Below are positions 1-7,660 of a stretch of DNA of 24,479 nt, in pieces. The DNA comes from Woeseiaceae bacterium (GTDB lineage: Bacteria > Pseudomonadota > Gammaproteobacteria > Steroidobacterales > Woeseiaceae): contig WTCH01000060.1 of assembly GCA_013138675.1 (NCBI GenBank), forward strand, positions 1 to 24,479, read 5' to 3'. Position 1 is the stretch's first letter, and each line of letters opens with the position of its first letter. The position numbers and the translations under genes are program-made. The notes under the pieces were generated by a model. It was not told the origin of the DNA. It saw only the letters and a list, made by a program, of their open reading frames with translations, and ran no database searches.

Positions 1-454
1 TGCGATACACGAGACCCTTCTCGAACATCTTCGTAAACAACCACTGTTCCCAGCGGTAGTACTCGGGACGGCAGGTCATTACCTCGCGCGTCCAGTCGTA
101 CGCATAGCCCAGGCGGTTCATCTGGCCGCGCATGTCTTCGATGTTCTCGTAGGTCCATTTCGCCGGTGGCACACCGCGCTTGATGGCAGCATTTTCGGCC
201 GGCATGCCGAAGGCGTCCCAGCCCATGGGCTGCAGAACATGCTTGCCCTGCATGCGATGGTAACGGGCAATGACGTCGCTGATTGTGAATACGCGAACAT
301 GGCCCATGTGCAATTTCCCGCTTGGGTACGGGAACATCGTCAGGCAGTAGAATTTTTCCTTATCGGTGTCTTCGCCGACTTCGAAACAACGCGATTCAGC
401 CCAGTACTTCTGGGCTTCCATTTCAACGGTTTCGGGGTGATACGCAGTGCTCAT
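1..454 (-). CDS. leuS: Leucyl-tRNA synthetase, N-terminal part (cut by window edge)
   Basis: Class I aminoacyl-tRNA synthetase that charges tRNA-Leu with leucine in the cytoplasm. Reading the minus strand from the ATG at 454 gives MSTAYHPETVEMEAQKYW, then a segment with MFPYPSGKLHMGHVR. That segment carries the HIGH-type ATP-binding signature (HMGH) in the context typical of LeuS, followed by PMGWDAFGMPAENAA. About 151 residues are present; the rest of the roughly 860-residue family length lies beyond position 1. The start matches the usual LeuS N-terminus, although the ribosome binding site is weak. The gene lies 78 nt downstream of lnt on the same strand and is probably the last visible member of that operon. 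The reading frame stays open to the window edge. Confidence 0.95.
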   Translation of the reverse strand, partial: MSTAYHPETVEMEAQKYWAESRCFEVGEDTDKEKFYCLTMFPYPSGKLHMGHVRVFTISDVIARYHRMQGKHVLQPMGWDAFGMPAENAAIKRGVPPAKWTYENIEDMRGQMNRLGYAYDWTREVMTCRPEYYRWEQWLFTKMFEKGLVYR

Positions 455-532
455 GGGTACTTCAGTTTTGCGGCGGGCCAAAAACCAGAAGCGTACAGCA
501 ACAGGCGGCGAAGCGCAGCAGTGGCAGGGTGT

Positions 533-2062
533 TCAGAGGTTGACGCGACCCCCCAACCAGAAACCGCCGACGATCAGGAAGGCCAGACCGAGGACCAGCC
601 CGTTGCCTATGGATGAGTACGGTGTGGCGCCTTTGTAGGGTTGCACACTCCTGGTCATCGTAACGGGTACGAACTGCTCGCCGGTTTCAAGAACTTCGCC
701 CTTTGGCCCGATGAACGCACTGACACCGGTACTAGTGGCCCGAATCGTGTGGCGTCCAACCTCCAGCGATCGCATGCGGGCAATCTCCAGGTGCTGGTGC
801 GACGCGATGGAGCCGCCGAACCAGGCGTCGTTACTCACATTGATCAGAATTCCGGCGTCCGGCATCGCGTACAACTGTTCGGCGCCGTAGGCGTCCTCGT
901 AGCAGATGGCGACAGCCAGCTCGACACCGCCCAGGGTGTGAATGAGCGGCTGGACATCGTCGCCTGCCGTCAGATCACTGTGTGGCAGGCTCATCATGCG
1001 CATCCACTCGCGCACGGTTGCCGGCACAGGGAAGTACTCACCAAAGGGCACGAGATGTCGTTTCCGGTATGACTGCCGCTCCTCGCCGTTGACGGCAATG
1101 ATCGCGTTGTAGGTGTTGGGCTTAATCGTGCGTTGGGTAACGCGCTCGAGAATACCAAACAGTATTGTCTGCTCGTTGATCCGAGCGTCCGATTCGAGCC
1201 CGAGTATGTATCCCTCGACTCGATCCGAGGCCGCCGGAATGGCAACCTCGGGCCACACGACGATGTCGCTAGCCGCGGCCTTGCGTGTTTCGCTGCGGTA
1301 AAAGTCGAGCGTCGGCTGAAACTGCTCGATTAGCCATTTCTTGTCTTGCGGAATTCCGCCCTGAATGATTGTGGCAGTCAGCGGCTCGCCATCGGGCTCG
1401 GTCCAGTCAACGGCCCTGAGACCTGCACCAACAAGGCCCGGCAACAATACGAGGCCAACCGCAATCATTTGCTGCCGCCCGCGGGTCATGATGGCAACGA
1501 GAATCGCGGCAGAAAACAGCACCATAAGCGCCGACACGCCATACACACCGATAAGCGGCGCCCAACCAGCCAGCGCCGAGTCAACCTGGCTGTAGCCAAG
1601 CGACATCCAGGGAAAACCGGTTATCAGCCAGCCACGTGCCCATTCGAGAATCACCCAGACGGCCGGCGCGACCGCCAGCAGAAGCCAGGGTTCGCCGCTT
1701 GCCAGCCGGCTGATCAGCCATCCCGTGATCCAGAGATAGGCGGACATGAGCAAGACGAGCCCTATCATGAGCAGCAGCGCGATCCAGGTGGGCGCCTCGC
1801 CAAACACCGCAACAGATATGTAAACCCAATAGGTACCGGTCAGGAACATGCCAAAGCCCAACCAGAATCCGTGCTTGGCCGAATCACGCGGCGAGTTGGT
1901 CAGGCAAACATAGAGAAACGGCACCAGCACGAGCGGTACCAGTATTGACCACTCGAATGGCGCGAACGCGAGTGTTGTGACACAGCCCAGCACAAAGAAA
2001 ATGAGCTGGCTAATCCTGGGCCTGTCTGCCGGTAACAGCAGAAGAGATGGTTCGCGCACCAC
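533..2062 (-). CDS. lnt: Apolipoprotein N-acyltransferase
   Basis: Inner-membrane enzyme that transfers the third acyl chain from phospholipid to the N-terminal cysteine of apolipoproteins, the last step of lipoprotein maturation. The protein is 509 aa, the usual length. Hydrophobic segments fill residues about 18-215 (the Lnt membrane domain), followed by a carbon-nitrogen hydrolase domain from about 225 to 480 and a final membrane segment near the C-terminus. The expected Glu-Lys-Cys triad is visible: E272 in VVWPEVAIPA, K334 in YRKRHLVPFGEYFP and C387 in AVAICYEDAYG. The start ATG lies 3 nt after the corC stop, so the two are surely co-transcribed. The corC-lnt pairing is the classic gammaproteobacterial arrangement. 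Confidence 0.96.
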   Translation of the reverse strand: MVREPSLLLLPADRPRISQLIFFVLGCVTTLAFAPFEWSILVPLVLVPFLYVCLTNSPRDSAKHGFWLGFGMFLTGTYWVYISVAVFGEAPTWIALLLMIGLVLLMSAYLWITGWLISRLASGEPWLLLAVAPAVWVILEWARGWLITGFPWMSLGYSQVDSALAGWAPLIGVYGVSALMVLFSAAILVAIMTRGRQQMIAVGLVLLPGLVGAGLRAVDWTEPDGEPLTATIIQGGIPQDKKWLIEQFQPTLDFYRSETRKAAASDIVVWPEVAIPAASDRVEGYILGLESDARINEQTILFGILERVTQRTIKPNTYNAIIAVNGEERQSYRKRHLVPFGEYFPVPATVREWMRMMSLPHSDLTAGDDVQPLIHTLGGVELAVAICYEDAYGAEQLYAMPDAGILINVSNDAWFGGSIASHQHLEIARMRSLEVGRHTIRATSTGVSAFIGPKGEVLETGEQFVPVTMTRSVQPYKGATPYSSIGNGLVLGLAFLIVGGFWLGGRVNL

Positions 2063-2065
2063 GTG

Positions 2066-2917
2066 TCAGGCGCTTCGCTGCACTTGCAGTGCGTCGATGC
2101 GACGCTTGTCGGCCTTGACGACCGCGAAGCGGAAGCCTCCGAACTGAACCGCTTCACCGCGACGCGGAAGACGGCCAAGCTCATGCATGACAAGACCACC
2201 GATCGTGTCGTACTCGTCGTCGCCGAGTTCGCACTCAAAAAAGTCGTTGAAGTCTTCGATGCGCGTCAGTGCACGGACAGCAAAACTCGGTTTGCCATGA
2301 TGATCACCGTCTGGGCGGATGAATGCCACTTCTTCGCGATCGTGTTCGTCGTCGATTTCACCGACGATTTCCTCAAGTACGTCTTCAATCGTCAGCAGAC
2401 CCGAAACACCACCGTATTCGTCAACAACGATAGCCATGTGATTGTGGCTATCTCGAAATTCCTTAAGGAGCGCGTTGAGGCGTTTGGATTCGGGAATCAC
2501 GGATACGGGGCGCAATAACTTCCTGAGCGGCACTTCGTCCGCGTCGTCGCTGCCAAAGTAGCGCAGCAAGTCCTTGGCGAGCAATACGCCGAGAACTTCG
2601 TCTCGATCTTCGCCAATAACCGGAAAACGGGAATGACCCGACTGGATGATCGTCGACATGATTTCGTCGAAATCTTCCTCGATGTCGATCACGACCATGT
2701 GCGAGCGCGGCACCATGACCTCACGCACCTGGGTCTCGGACACCTCGAGAACGCCGGAGAGCATGCTTTTCTCTTCAGCATCGAGATCAATCGAGGACTG
2801 TTGAATAAAATTGTGGATTTCTTCGCGGCTCCAGGGACTACCTTTGAATGCACGCTTGAGACGCGCAAACAATCCGGTGCCTCCTGTGCCGCTGGTACTT
2901 GGCGGTTTGTCGTTCAT
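2066..2917 (-). CDS. corC: CorC/HlyC-type CBS-domain protein
   Basis: CorC family protein (also called YbeX), associated with magnesium/cobalt efflux in enterobacteria and, by gene neighbourhood, with ribosome maturation. From the chosen ATG the protein is 283 aa. It has paired CBS domains: the first begins around VMVPRSHMVVIDIEEDF, and the second ends in HMAIVVDEYGGVSGLLTIED. A C-terminal CorC/HlyC transporter-associated domain follows (FFECELGDDEYDTIGGLV). Alignment by eye to E. coli CorC places the N-terminus at MNDKPPS. A longer reading from a TTG at 2977, overlapping the ybeY stop, is possible but would add 20 residues not expected in the family. The ribosome binding site in front of the ATG is poor, so translational coupling to ybeY is likely. 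Confidence 0.93.
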   Translation of the reverse strand: MNDKPPSTSGTGGTGLFARLKRAFKGSPWSREEIHNFIQQSSIDLDAEEKSMLSGVLEVSETQVREVMVPRSHMVVIDIEEDFDEIMSTIIQSGHSRFPVIGEDRDEVLGVLLAKDLLRYFGSDDADEVPLRKLLRPVSVIPESKRLNALLKEFRDSHNHMAIVVDEYGGVSGLLTIEDVLEEIVGEIDDEHDREEVAFIRPDGDHHGKPSFAVRALTRIEDFNDFFECELGDDEYDTIGGLVMHELGRLPRRGEAVQFGGFRFAVVKADKRRIDALQVQRSA

Positions 2918-2973
2918 TGACGTGTGTCTTGGGAACCTGTCGTTCTGTCGAGGGACATTGTAGCAGTTGAGGC

Positions 2974-3450
2974 TCAAGACCTCCCGTAGGGGTCCGTCAC
3001 GCTTCTGGACGCCAGTATTTGCGTCTCCAGCGCCTCCATTTCACCTGCCTCCACGTCATTCTCGTGGTCGAAACCGAGCAAATGCAAAGTTCCGTGGACA
3101 AGCATGTGGGCCCAGTGGTCCGGCAAGGTCTTGTCCTGCTCGCTCGCCTCGGCAGCAACGACCGAGGCACACACCACGACGTCGCCAAGCAAGCGCCTGA
3201 CATCAGCAGGTAGTCCATCGATATCGCCGGCCGGAAAAGACAATACGTTTGTGGCTTTGTCCTGATCGCGATACAGGCGATTCAGCGTCCGGATCTCATC
3301 AGCATCGACAACCCGAACAGCAACCTCGACGTTATCGTCGGGCGAGCGGTCTGACTGCTTGATCGTTGTCGCGATCCAGCCGTGTAGTTCAGCCTCTTCG
3401 GGAATGTCCGGATCGTCGCAAGCGACCTGGACGTCAACTGCTACCGCCAT
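2974..3450 (-). CDS. ybeY: Endoribonuclease YbeY, 16S rRNA maturation
   Basis: Single-strand-specific metallo-endoribonuclease needed for 16S rRNA 3' processing and ribosome quality control. The protein is 158 aa, a normal family length. The zinc-binding signature HGTLHLLGFDH is at residues 119-129 (H119, H123, H129), and the upstream family motif NRLYRDQDKATNVLSFP is present. The open frame continues 65 codons further upstream, but that part overlaps ybeZ and does not resemble the family. The ATG at 3450 gives MAVAVDVQVACDD and overlaps the ybeZ 3' end by 17 nt, so translation is probably coupled. It sits between ybeZ and corC, as in other gammaproteobacteria. Confidence 0.95.
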   Translation of the reverse strand: MAVAVDVQVACDDPDIPEEAELHGWIATTIKQSDRSPDDNVEVAVRVVDADEIRTLNRLYRDQDKATNVLSFPAGDIDGLPADVRRLLGDVVVCASVVAAEASEQDKTLPDHWAHMLVHGTLHLLGFDHENDVEAGEMEALETQILASRSVTDPYGRS

Positions 3451-4429
3451 TCTTGTCGTCCAGTTCGTAGGCCTCGACGATACGTTGCACCAGCGGATGC
3501 CGAACAACGTCCTTGGGCGAGAAGAAGGTGAATGCGATGTCGCTAACATTTTCGAGAATACGCATCGCGTTCTTGAGGCCTGACTCCTGCCGGATTGGCA
3601 GGTCGATCTGCGTGATATCGCCGGTAACGACAGCTCGCGAACCAAAGCCGATTCGCGTCAGGAACATCTTCATCTGTTCGACACTCGTGTTTTGGGCCTC
3701 GTCCAGGATAACAAACGACTCGTTGAGTGATCGACCACGCATGAACGCAAGAGGCGCAATTTCAATAACGTTGCGTTCAATAAGTTTCGTCACGTGCTCC
3801 GCGCCCATCATGTCGTAGAGTGCGTCGTACATCGGCCGCAGGTAAGGATCGACTTTCTGCGACATGTCGCCGGGCAGAAAACCCAGGCGCTCGCCCGCCT
3901 CCACGGCGGGCCGCACGAGCACAATGCGGCGGACCTGGTCTTTTTCAAGCGAATCAATGGCACAGGCCACTGCGAGATAGGTTTTGCCAGTGCCGGCCGG
4001 ACCGATCCCAAACGCAAGATCCTGATCACGAATACTCGCCATGTAGACCGCCTGGTTGGCGCCGCGTGGCCGGATCAGTTTGTGGTGCGTCTGTATCTCT
4101 ACCTCAGCGGCGTCGTTGGCTGCGTCAGCTACGGCTGCCTTGGATCGACCTTCGTTCATGACGGATTCCTGCAACAGCATGTGCACGCGCTCAGGATCGA
4201 CCCGTTCCTTGTCAGTCATTTCAAATAACGACAGCAGGACATCACCACCAACCTGTGCAGCGCCGGGTTTGCCGGTTACACGAAAATGATTGCCTCGACT
4301 CGCGATCTCGACATCGAGTCTGCGTTCGATCTGGCGCAGGTGTTCATCAAACTGACCGCAAAGGTTCGCCAGGCGGTTGTTATCGGCGGGCTCGAGAACG
4401 ACGTCCCGAGAAATTTGAATCGCGTTCAA
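3434..4429 (-). CDS. ybeZ: PhoH-like ATPase YbeZ
   Basis: Cytoplasmic P-loop NTPase of the PhoH/YbeZ family, commonly encoded beside ybeY and thought to work with it in RNA metabolism. The protein is 331 aa. The Walker A motif GPAGTGKT is at 143-150, and Walker B with the family-typical acidic box is in FVILDEAQN around 239-247. Residues 20-110 form the N-terminal KH-like region seen in this family (for example NHFRVTGKPGAAQVGGDVL). The gene starts 13 nt after miaB ends and overlaps ybeY by 17 nt, which supports a single transcript. The biochemical role of the ATPase is less well established than that of its neighbour. Confidence 0.94.
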   Translation of the reverse strand: MNAIQISRDVVLEPADNNRLANLCGQFDEHLRQIERRLDVEIASRGNHFRVTGKPGAAQVGGDVLLSLFEMTDKERVDPERVHMLLQESVMNEGRSKAAVADAANDAAEVEIQTHHKLIRPRGANQAVYMASIRDQDLAFGIGPAGTGKTYLAVACAIDSLEKDQVRRIVLVRPAVEAGERLGFLPGDMSQKVDPYLRPMYDALYDMMGAEHVTKLIERNVIEIAPLAFMRGRSLNESFVILDEAQNTSVEQMKMFLTRIGFGSRAVVTGDITQIDLPIRQESGLKNAMRILENVSDIAFTFFSPKDVVRHPLVQRIVEAYELDDKNGGSS

Positions 4430-4442
4430 GGTGCTTTAGAGA

Positions 4443-5783
4443 TTACGCAGCAGCCTGATTGTTTGCAAGCCGGCCACGGAGCGAGTTGGGCAACGCTTCG
4501 GTAATGTGGACATCGACAAACTGACCGATGCACGACGGCTCGGCATCAAAGTTGACCCAGCGCATATTCTCAGTCTTGCCGGCAAGCTGGTTGGCATCTT
4601 TCTTTGAGGTTTTCTCAACCAGCACGCGTTGCGTCGTGCCGACCATCGACTGGCTGATGTCGAACGCCTGTTGGTTGATTCGCGCCTGCAAGATCTGCAG
4701 TCGCCGCTTTTTCACTTCCATCGGTGTGTCGTCTTCGAGGCTGGCGGCAGGCGTGCCGGGCCGCGCGCTGTAGATAAAACTGAATGACTGGTCGAAGCCG
4801 ATCTCGGCGATCAGGTTCATCAGTTTTTCAAAATCATCATCGGTTTCACCCGGGAAGCCGACAATGAAGTCCGACGACAGGGATATGTCGGGGCGTGCCT
4901 CGCGCAGTTTGCGAATCTTCTGCTTGTACTCGAGGACCGTGTGGCCGCGCTTCATGCGTGCAAGGACTCGATCCGATCCGTGCTGAACCGGCAGGTGAAG
5001 GTAGTTCGCGAGCTTTGGCACCTCGGCATAAGCCTGGATCAGGCTGTCGGTGAACTCGACCGGGTGTGACGTTGTGAAACGAATGCGCTCGACGCTGTCG
5101 ATCGCGGCAACGTAGTAGATAAGTGTTGCGAGGTCTGCTATCTGGCCATCGTGCATCGGGCCACGGTAGGCATTGACGTTCTGGCCAAGCAGGTTGATCT
5201 CGGAGACACCCTGCTCCGCCAGGCTGACACATTCGGCGATCACGCCATCGAATGGCCTGCTGATCTCCTCGCCGCGCGTGTAGGGCACAACGCAAAAACT
5301 GCAATACTTGCTGCAGCCTTCCATGACCGATACGTACGCGGTCGGACCTTCGGCACGTGGCTCCGGAAGGCGATCGAACTTCTCAATTTCAGGAAAAGAA
5401 ATATCGACAACCGAGCTGTTCCTGGCCTGAGCATCTTCAATCAGCTCGGGGAGCCGGTGCAGTGTCTGCGGTCCAAAGACAACATCGACAAACGGCGCAC
5501 GCTTGATGATGCCTTCGCCTTCCTGGCTCGCGACGCAGCCGCCCACACCGATCATTACGCCCGAGCGTTTCTCCTTGAGTGGTCGCCAGCGACCCAGCTC
5601 GGAGAATACTTTTTCCTGGGCCTTCTCGCGTATCGAGCAGGTATTGACGAGCAGTAAGTCAGCCTCGTCCGCATCATTGGTCAGCTCGTAGCCATGGGAC
5701 TCGCGCAAGACGTCTGCCATTTTGTCCGAGTCATACTCGTTCATCTGGCAGCCCATCGTCTTGATGTATAACTTCTTGCTCAT
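4443..5783 (-). CDS. miaB: tRNA-2-methylthio-N6-dimethylallyladenosine synthase MiaB
   Basis: Radical-SAM methylthiotransferase that adds the 2-methylthio group to i6A37 in tRNAs reading UNN codons. The protein is 446 aa, the standard size. The N-terminal UPF0004 domain holds the three auxiliary-cluster cysteines C12 (MGCQMN), C49 (VNTCSIRE) and C83 (GVGGCVAS). The radical-SAM CxxxCxxC is C157, C161 and C164 in GCSKYCSFCVVPYTRG. A C-terminal TRAM domain begins near residue 375. It is first in the ybeZ-ybeY-corC-lnt operon. Upstream, a 75-nt gap filled mostly by an inverted REP pair separates it from the sulfate-activation gene on the same strand, so its own promoter would have to lie in or beyond that element. 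Confidence 0.97.
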   Translation of the reverse strand: MSKKLYIKTMGCQMNEYDSDKMADVLRESHGYELTNDADEADLLLVNTCSIREKAQEKVFSELGRWRPLKEKRSGVMIGVGGCVASQEGEGIIKRAPFVDVVFGPQTLHRLPELIEDAQARNSSVVDISFPEIEKFDRLPEPRAEGPTAYVSVMEGCSKYCSFCVVPYTRGEEISRPFDGVIAECVSLAEQGVSEINLLGQNVNAYRGPMHDGQIADLATLIYYVAAIDSVERIRFTTSHPVEFTDSLIQAYAEVPKLANYLHLPVQHGSDRVLARMKRGHTVLEYKQKIRKLREARPDISLSSDFIVGFPGETDDDFEKLMNLIAEIGFDQSFSFIYSARPGTPAASLEDDTPMEVKKRRLQILQARINQQAFDISQSMVGTTQRVLVEKTSKKDANQLAGKTENMRWVNFDAEPSCIGQFVDVHITEALPNSLRGRLANNQAAA

Positions 5784-5799
5784 CTCAACTCTGCCATTG

Positions 5800-5824
5800 T
5801 CGCCCGGTAGGCCGGGCTCCTACA
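5800..5824 (-). repeat. REP-like hairpin, left half of an inverted pair
   Basis: Read on the minus strand, this 25-nt unit starts with the head TGTAGGAG and ends with GCGA. Its core is a perfect 6-bp stem, GCCCGG pairing with CCGGGC around a 4-nt loop CCTA. It faces the unit at 5834-5858 across a 9-nt spacer, forming a REPIN/BIME-like dimer. The head, stem position, loop length and tail agree with two other units in the window. REP units of this GTAGGAGC type are familiar in gammaproteobacterial intergenic regions. No RAYT transposase is visible here. Confidence 0.8.
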
Positions 5825-5833
5825 GGCAGCACC

Positions 5834-5858
5834 TGTTGGAGCTCGCCCCAGCGAGCGA
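5834..5858 (+). repeat. REP-like hairpin, right half of an inverted pair
   Basis: Read on the plus strand, this 25-nt unit begins TGTTGGAG and ends GCGA. It has a perfect 6-bp stem GCTCGC/GCGAGC around loop CCCA. Compared with the unit at 5800-5824, stem pairs 10-21 (C-G to T-A) and 13-18 (G-C to C-G) are changed on both sides, so pairing is kept. It abuts the TAA stop codon of the sulfate-activation gene (5859-5861). In its position downstream of that gene it could protect or end the transcript, but no T-run follows, so an intrinsic terminator is not supported. Confidence 0.8.
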
Positions 5859-7571
5859 TTACCTGATGAATCCCATTGACTCGAGTTTCACAAGGATACG
5901 ATGCGCGGCAAGGTCCGGTGTGATCTCCACAGTGTCGATAACCATCTCCGCGTTCTCTGGCACCTCGTACGGATCCGAAATACCCGTGAACTCCGTGATT
6001 TTGCCTGCGCGTGCAAGGGCATAAAGACCCTTGCGATCGCGTTGTTCGCAAACTTCGACCGATGTCGACACGTGAATCTCAACAAATCCACCAACAGGCG
6101 CAATCATTTCACGTACGGCACGGCGCGTTGCCGTGTACGGCGCGATCGGTGCACAAATGGCGATACCGCCGTTCTTGGTGATCTCGCTCGCGACGTAACC
6201 GATGCGACGGATGTTGAGATCACGGTGCTCCTTGGAAAACCCGAGTTCGCTCGACAGGTTCTTACGCACGATATCGCCGTCGAGCAGACTGACCGGACGG
6301 CCACCCATCTCCATGAGCTTGACCATCAGGGCGTTCGCAATTGTCGACTTGCCGGAACCGCTGAGCCCGGTGAAAAACACCGAGAAGCCCTGCTTGTGCC
6401 GTGGCGGATGCGTGCGACGCAACTCTGCGACAACATCAGGAAACGAGAACCACTCGGGAATCTCGAGGCCTTCCTGCAGGCGACGACGCAGTTCGGTGCC
6501 GGAAATATTCAGCACAGTATCGTCGTCGGCCTTCTGGTCGATCGGGATGTACTGTGCACGATTCTCGGCATAAACCATGAGCTGGAACGGCACCATTGTG
6601 ATGTCGAGCTCTTCACCGTGTTCGGTCAGCAATTCCTGTGCGTCGTACGGCCCGTAGAAATCATTACCTTTACTGTCCTGGCCCGGACCCGCATGGTCAC
6701 GACCCACGATGATGTGTGTGCAACCGTAGTTCTTGCGAATGATGGCGTGCCAGAGAGCTTCGCGCGGACCGCCCATACGCATGGCCAGCGGCAGCAGGCT
6801 CAGCATCGTGGTTTGCTCGGGATAACGGTTCAGTAGTTGCTCGTAGCAGCGCACACGCGTGAAGTGGTCCACATCGCCCGGCTTGGTCATGCCAACGACC
6901 GGGTGAATCAGCAGGTTTGCCTCTACATCGCGGGCAGCGCGCAGCGTCAACTCCTGGTGCGCACGGTGCATCGGGTTGCGGGTCTGGAATGCAACAACCT
7001 TGCGCCAGCCGAGTTTCTGGAAGCGGTCACGAACTTCAGCCGGTGTATTGCGCAGGTGCTTGAAGTCGTAGTGTGTCGGCAGCTCGACGCCCTTGAGCGT
7101 GCCACCAACGTACACCGGGTTGCCGATGTTCTTAAGGAAGTTCACTGCCGGATGTTTAAGGTCCGTCGTGCCATACACGCCTTTCGCTTCCGCATCGAGA
7201 TCAGGTGTCCAGATATCACCCACTTCGAGCGTGGCGAGAATGACGCCTTCGAGATCGCGCAACGCGATCTTGTCGCCCGACTTGATGTCGGCGGAAAATT
7301 CTTCCGTAACATCGAGCGTGATCGGGATCGGCCAGAGTACGCCACTCTTGAGACGCATCGTCTTGACGACCGAGTCGTAGTCATCCTTGTTGAAGAAGCC
7401 TTCGAGCGGCGAAAACGCACCGTTGAGCAACAGCTCAATATCGCACAGCTGACGTTCGGTCAGGTCCCATGACGCATAATCGCCCGCCGCTACTTTCTCG
7501 GTCTCGGCTTCATCCGCCGCCAAATACAGATCTTTCAGTTCGCCGCCATGCGGCTCTTTAAACGCACCCAT
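5859..7571 (-). CDS. Bifunctional sulfate adenylyltransferase / APS kinase
   Basis: Fused enzyme that activates sulfate: ATP sulfurylase makes APS and APS kinase phosphorylates it to PAPS, in the cytoplasm. The protein is 570 aa. The ATP sulfurylase part spans residues 1 to about 390, with QTRN at 196-199, HRAH at 202-205, GRDHAGPG at 290-297 and ISGTELRRRL at 356-365. The APS kinase part from about 393 has P-loop GLSGSGKST at 402-410 and the LLDGDIVR motif. The kinase segment usually written SPFRxDR in stand-alone CysC is here CAPIAPYTATRR, as I recall from other bacterial Sat-CysC fusions. The Sat-first order differs from animal PAPS synthases. The start is at 7571, with AAGGA about 11 nt upstream. 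No cysDN or sulfur-oxidation genes are adjacent, so assimilation is the simplest reading. Confidence 0.93.
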   Translation of the reverse strand: MGAFKEPHGGELKDLYLAADEAETEKVAAGDYASWDLTERQLCDIELLLNGAFSPLEGFFNKDDYDSVVKTMRLKSGVLWPIPITLDVTEEFSADIKSGDKIALRDLEGVILATLEVGDIWTPDLDAEAKGVYGTTDLKHPAVNFLKNIGNPVYVGGTLKGVELPTHYDFKHLRNTPAEVRDRFQKLGWRKVVAFQTRNPMHRAHQELTLRAARDVEANLLIHPVVGMTKPGDVDHFTRVRCYEQLLNRYPEQTTMLSLLPLAMRMGGPREALWHAIIRKNYGCTHIIVGRDHAGPGQDSKGNDFYGPYDAQELLTEHGEELDITMVPFQLMVYAENRAQYIPIDQKADDDTVLNISGTELRRRLQEGLEIPEWFSFPDVVAELRRTHPPRHKQGFSVFFTGLSGSGKSTIANALMVKLMEMGGRPVSLLDGDIVRKNLSSELGFSKEHRDLNIRRIGYVASEITKNGGIAICAPIAPYTATRRAVREMIAPVGGFVEIHVSTSVEVCEQRDRKGLYALARAGKITEFTGISDPYEVPENAEMVIDTVEITPDLAAHRILVKLESMGFIR

Positions 7572-7595
7572 TGTTCTCTTGTCCTTGAGATAAAA

Positions 7596-7629
7596 GCGCG
7601 GCGCAGGCTGTTCTCAGGCCTGCCCCGCG
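7596..7629 (-). terminator. Strong hairpin between ssb and the sat-cysC gene
   Basis: A near-perfect 12-bp stem (one mismatch) pairs 7597-7608 with 7618-7629 around a 9-nt loop. On the minus strand, the direction of both flanking genes, it is followed by CTTTTATC, a short T-run. This fits an intrinsic terminator for ssb transcripts. It sits only 25 nt upstream of the sat-cysC start codon, so it could equally act as a leader attenuator. No separate promoter between the hairpin and the start codon is obvious. Confidence 0.6.
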
Positions 7630-7660
7630 TGAAAAAAAACGAATTAGAAAAAATCTTCCG

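Noticed and set aside
641..1948. Several plus-strand frames opposite lnt.
   Set aside because: They mirror the lnt coding frame and have no ribosome binding sites or family resemblance.
5901..7472. Two long plus-strand open frames (311 and 211 codons) antisense to the sat-cysC gene.
   Set aside because: They lie wholly inside a gene with clear domains, show no family motifs, and are typical antisense frames produced by codon bias in GC-rich coding DNA.
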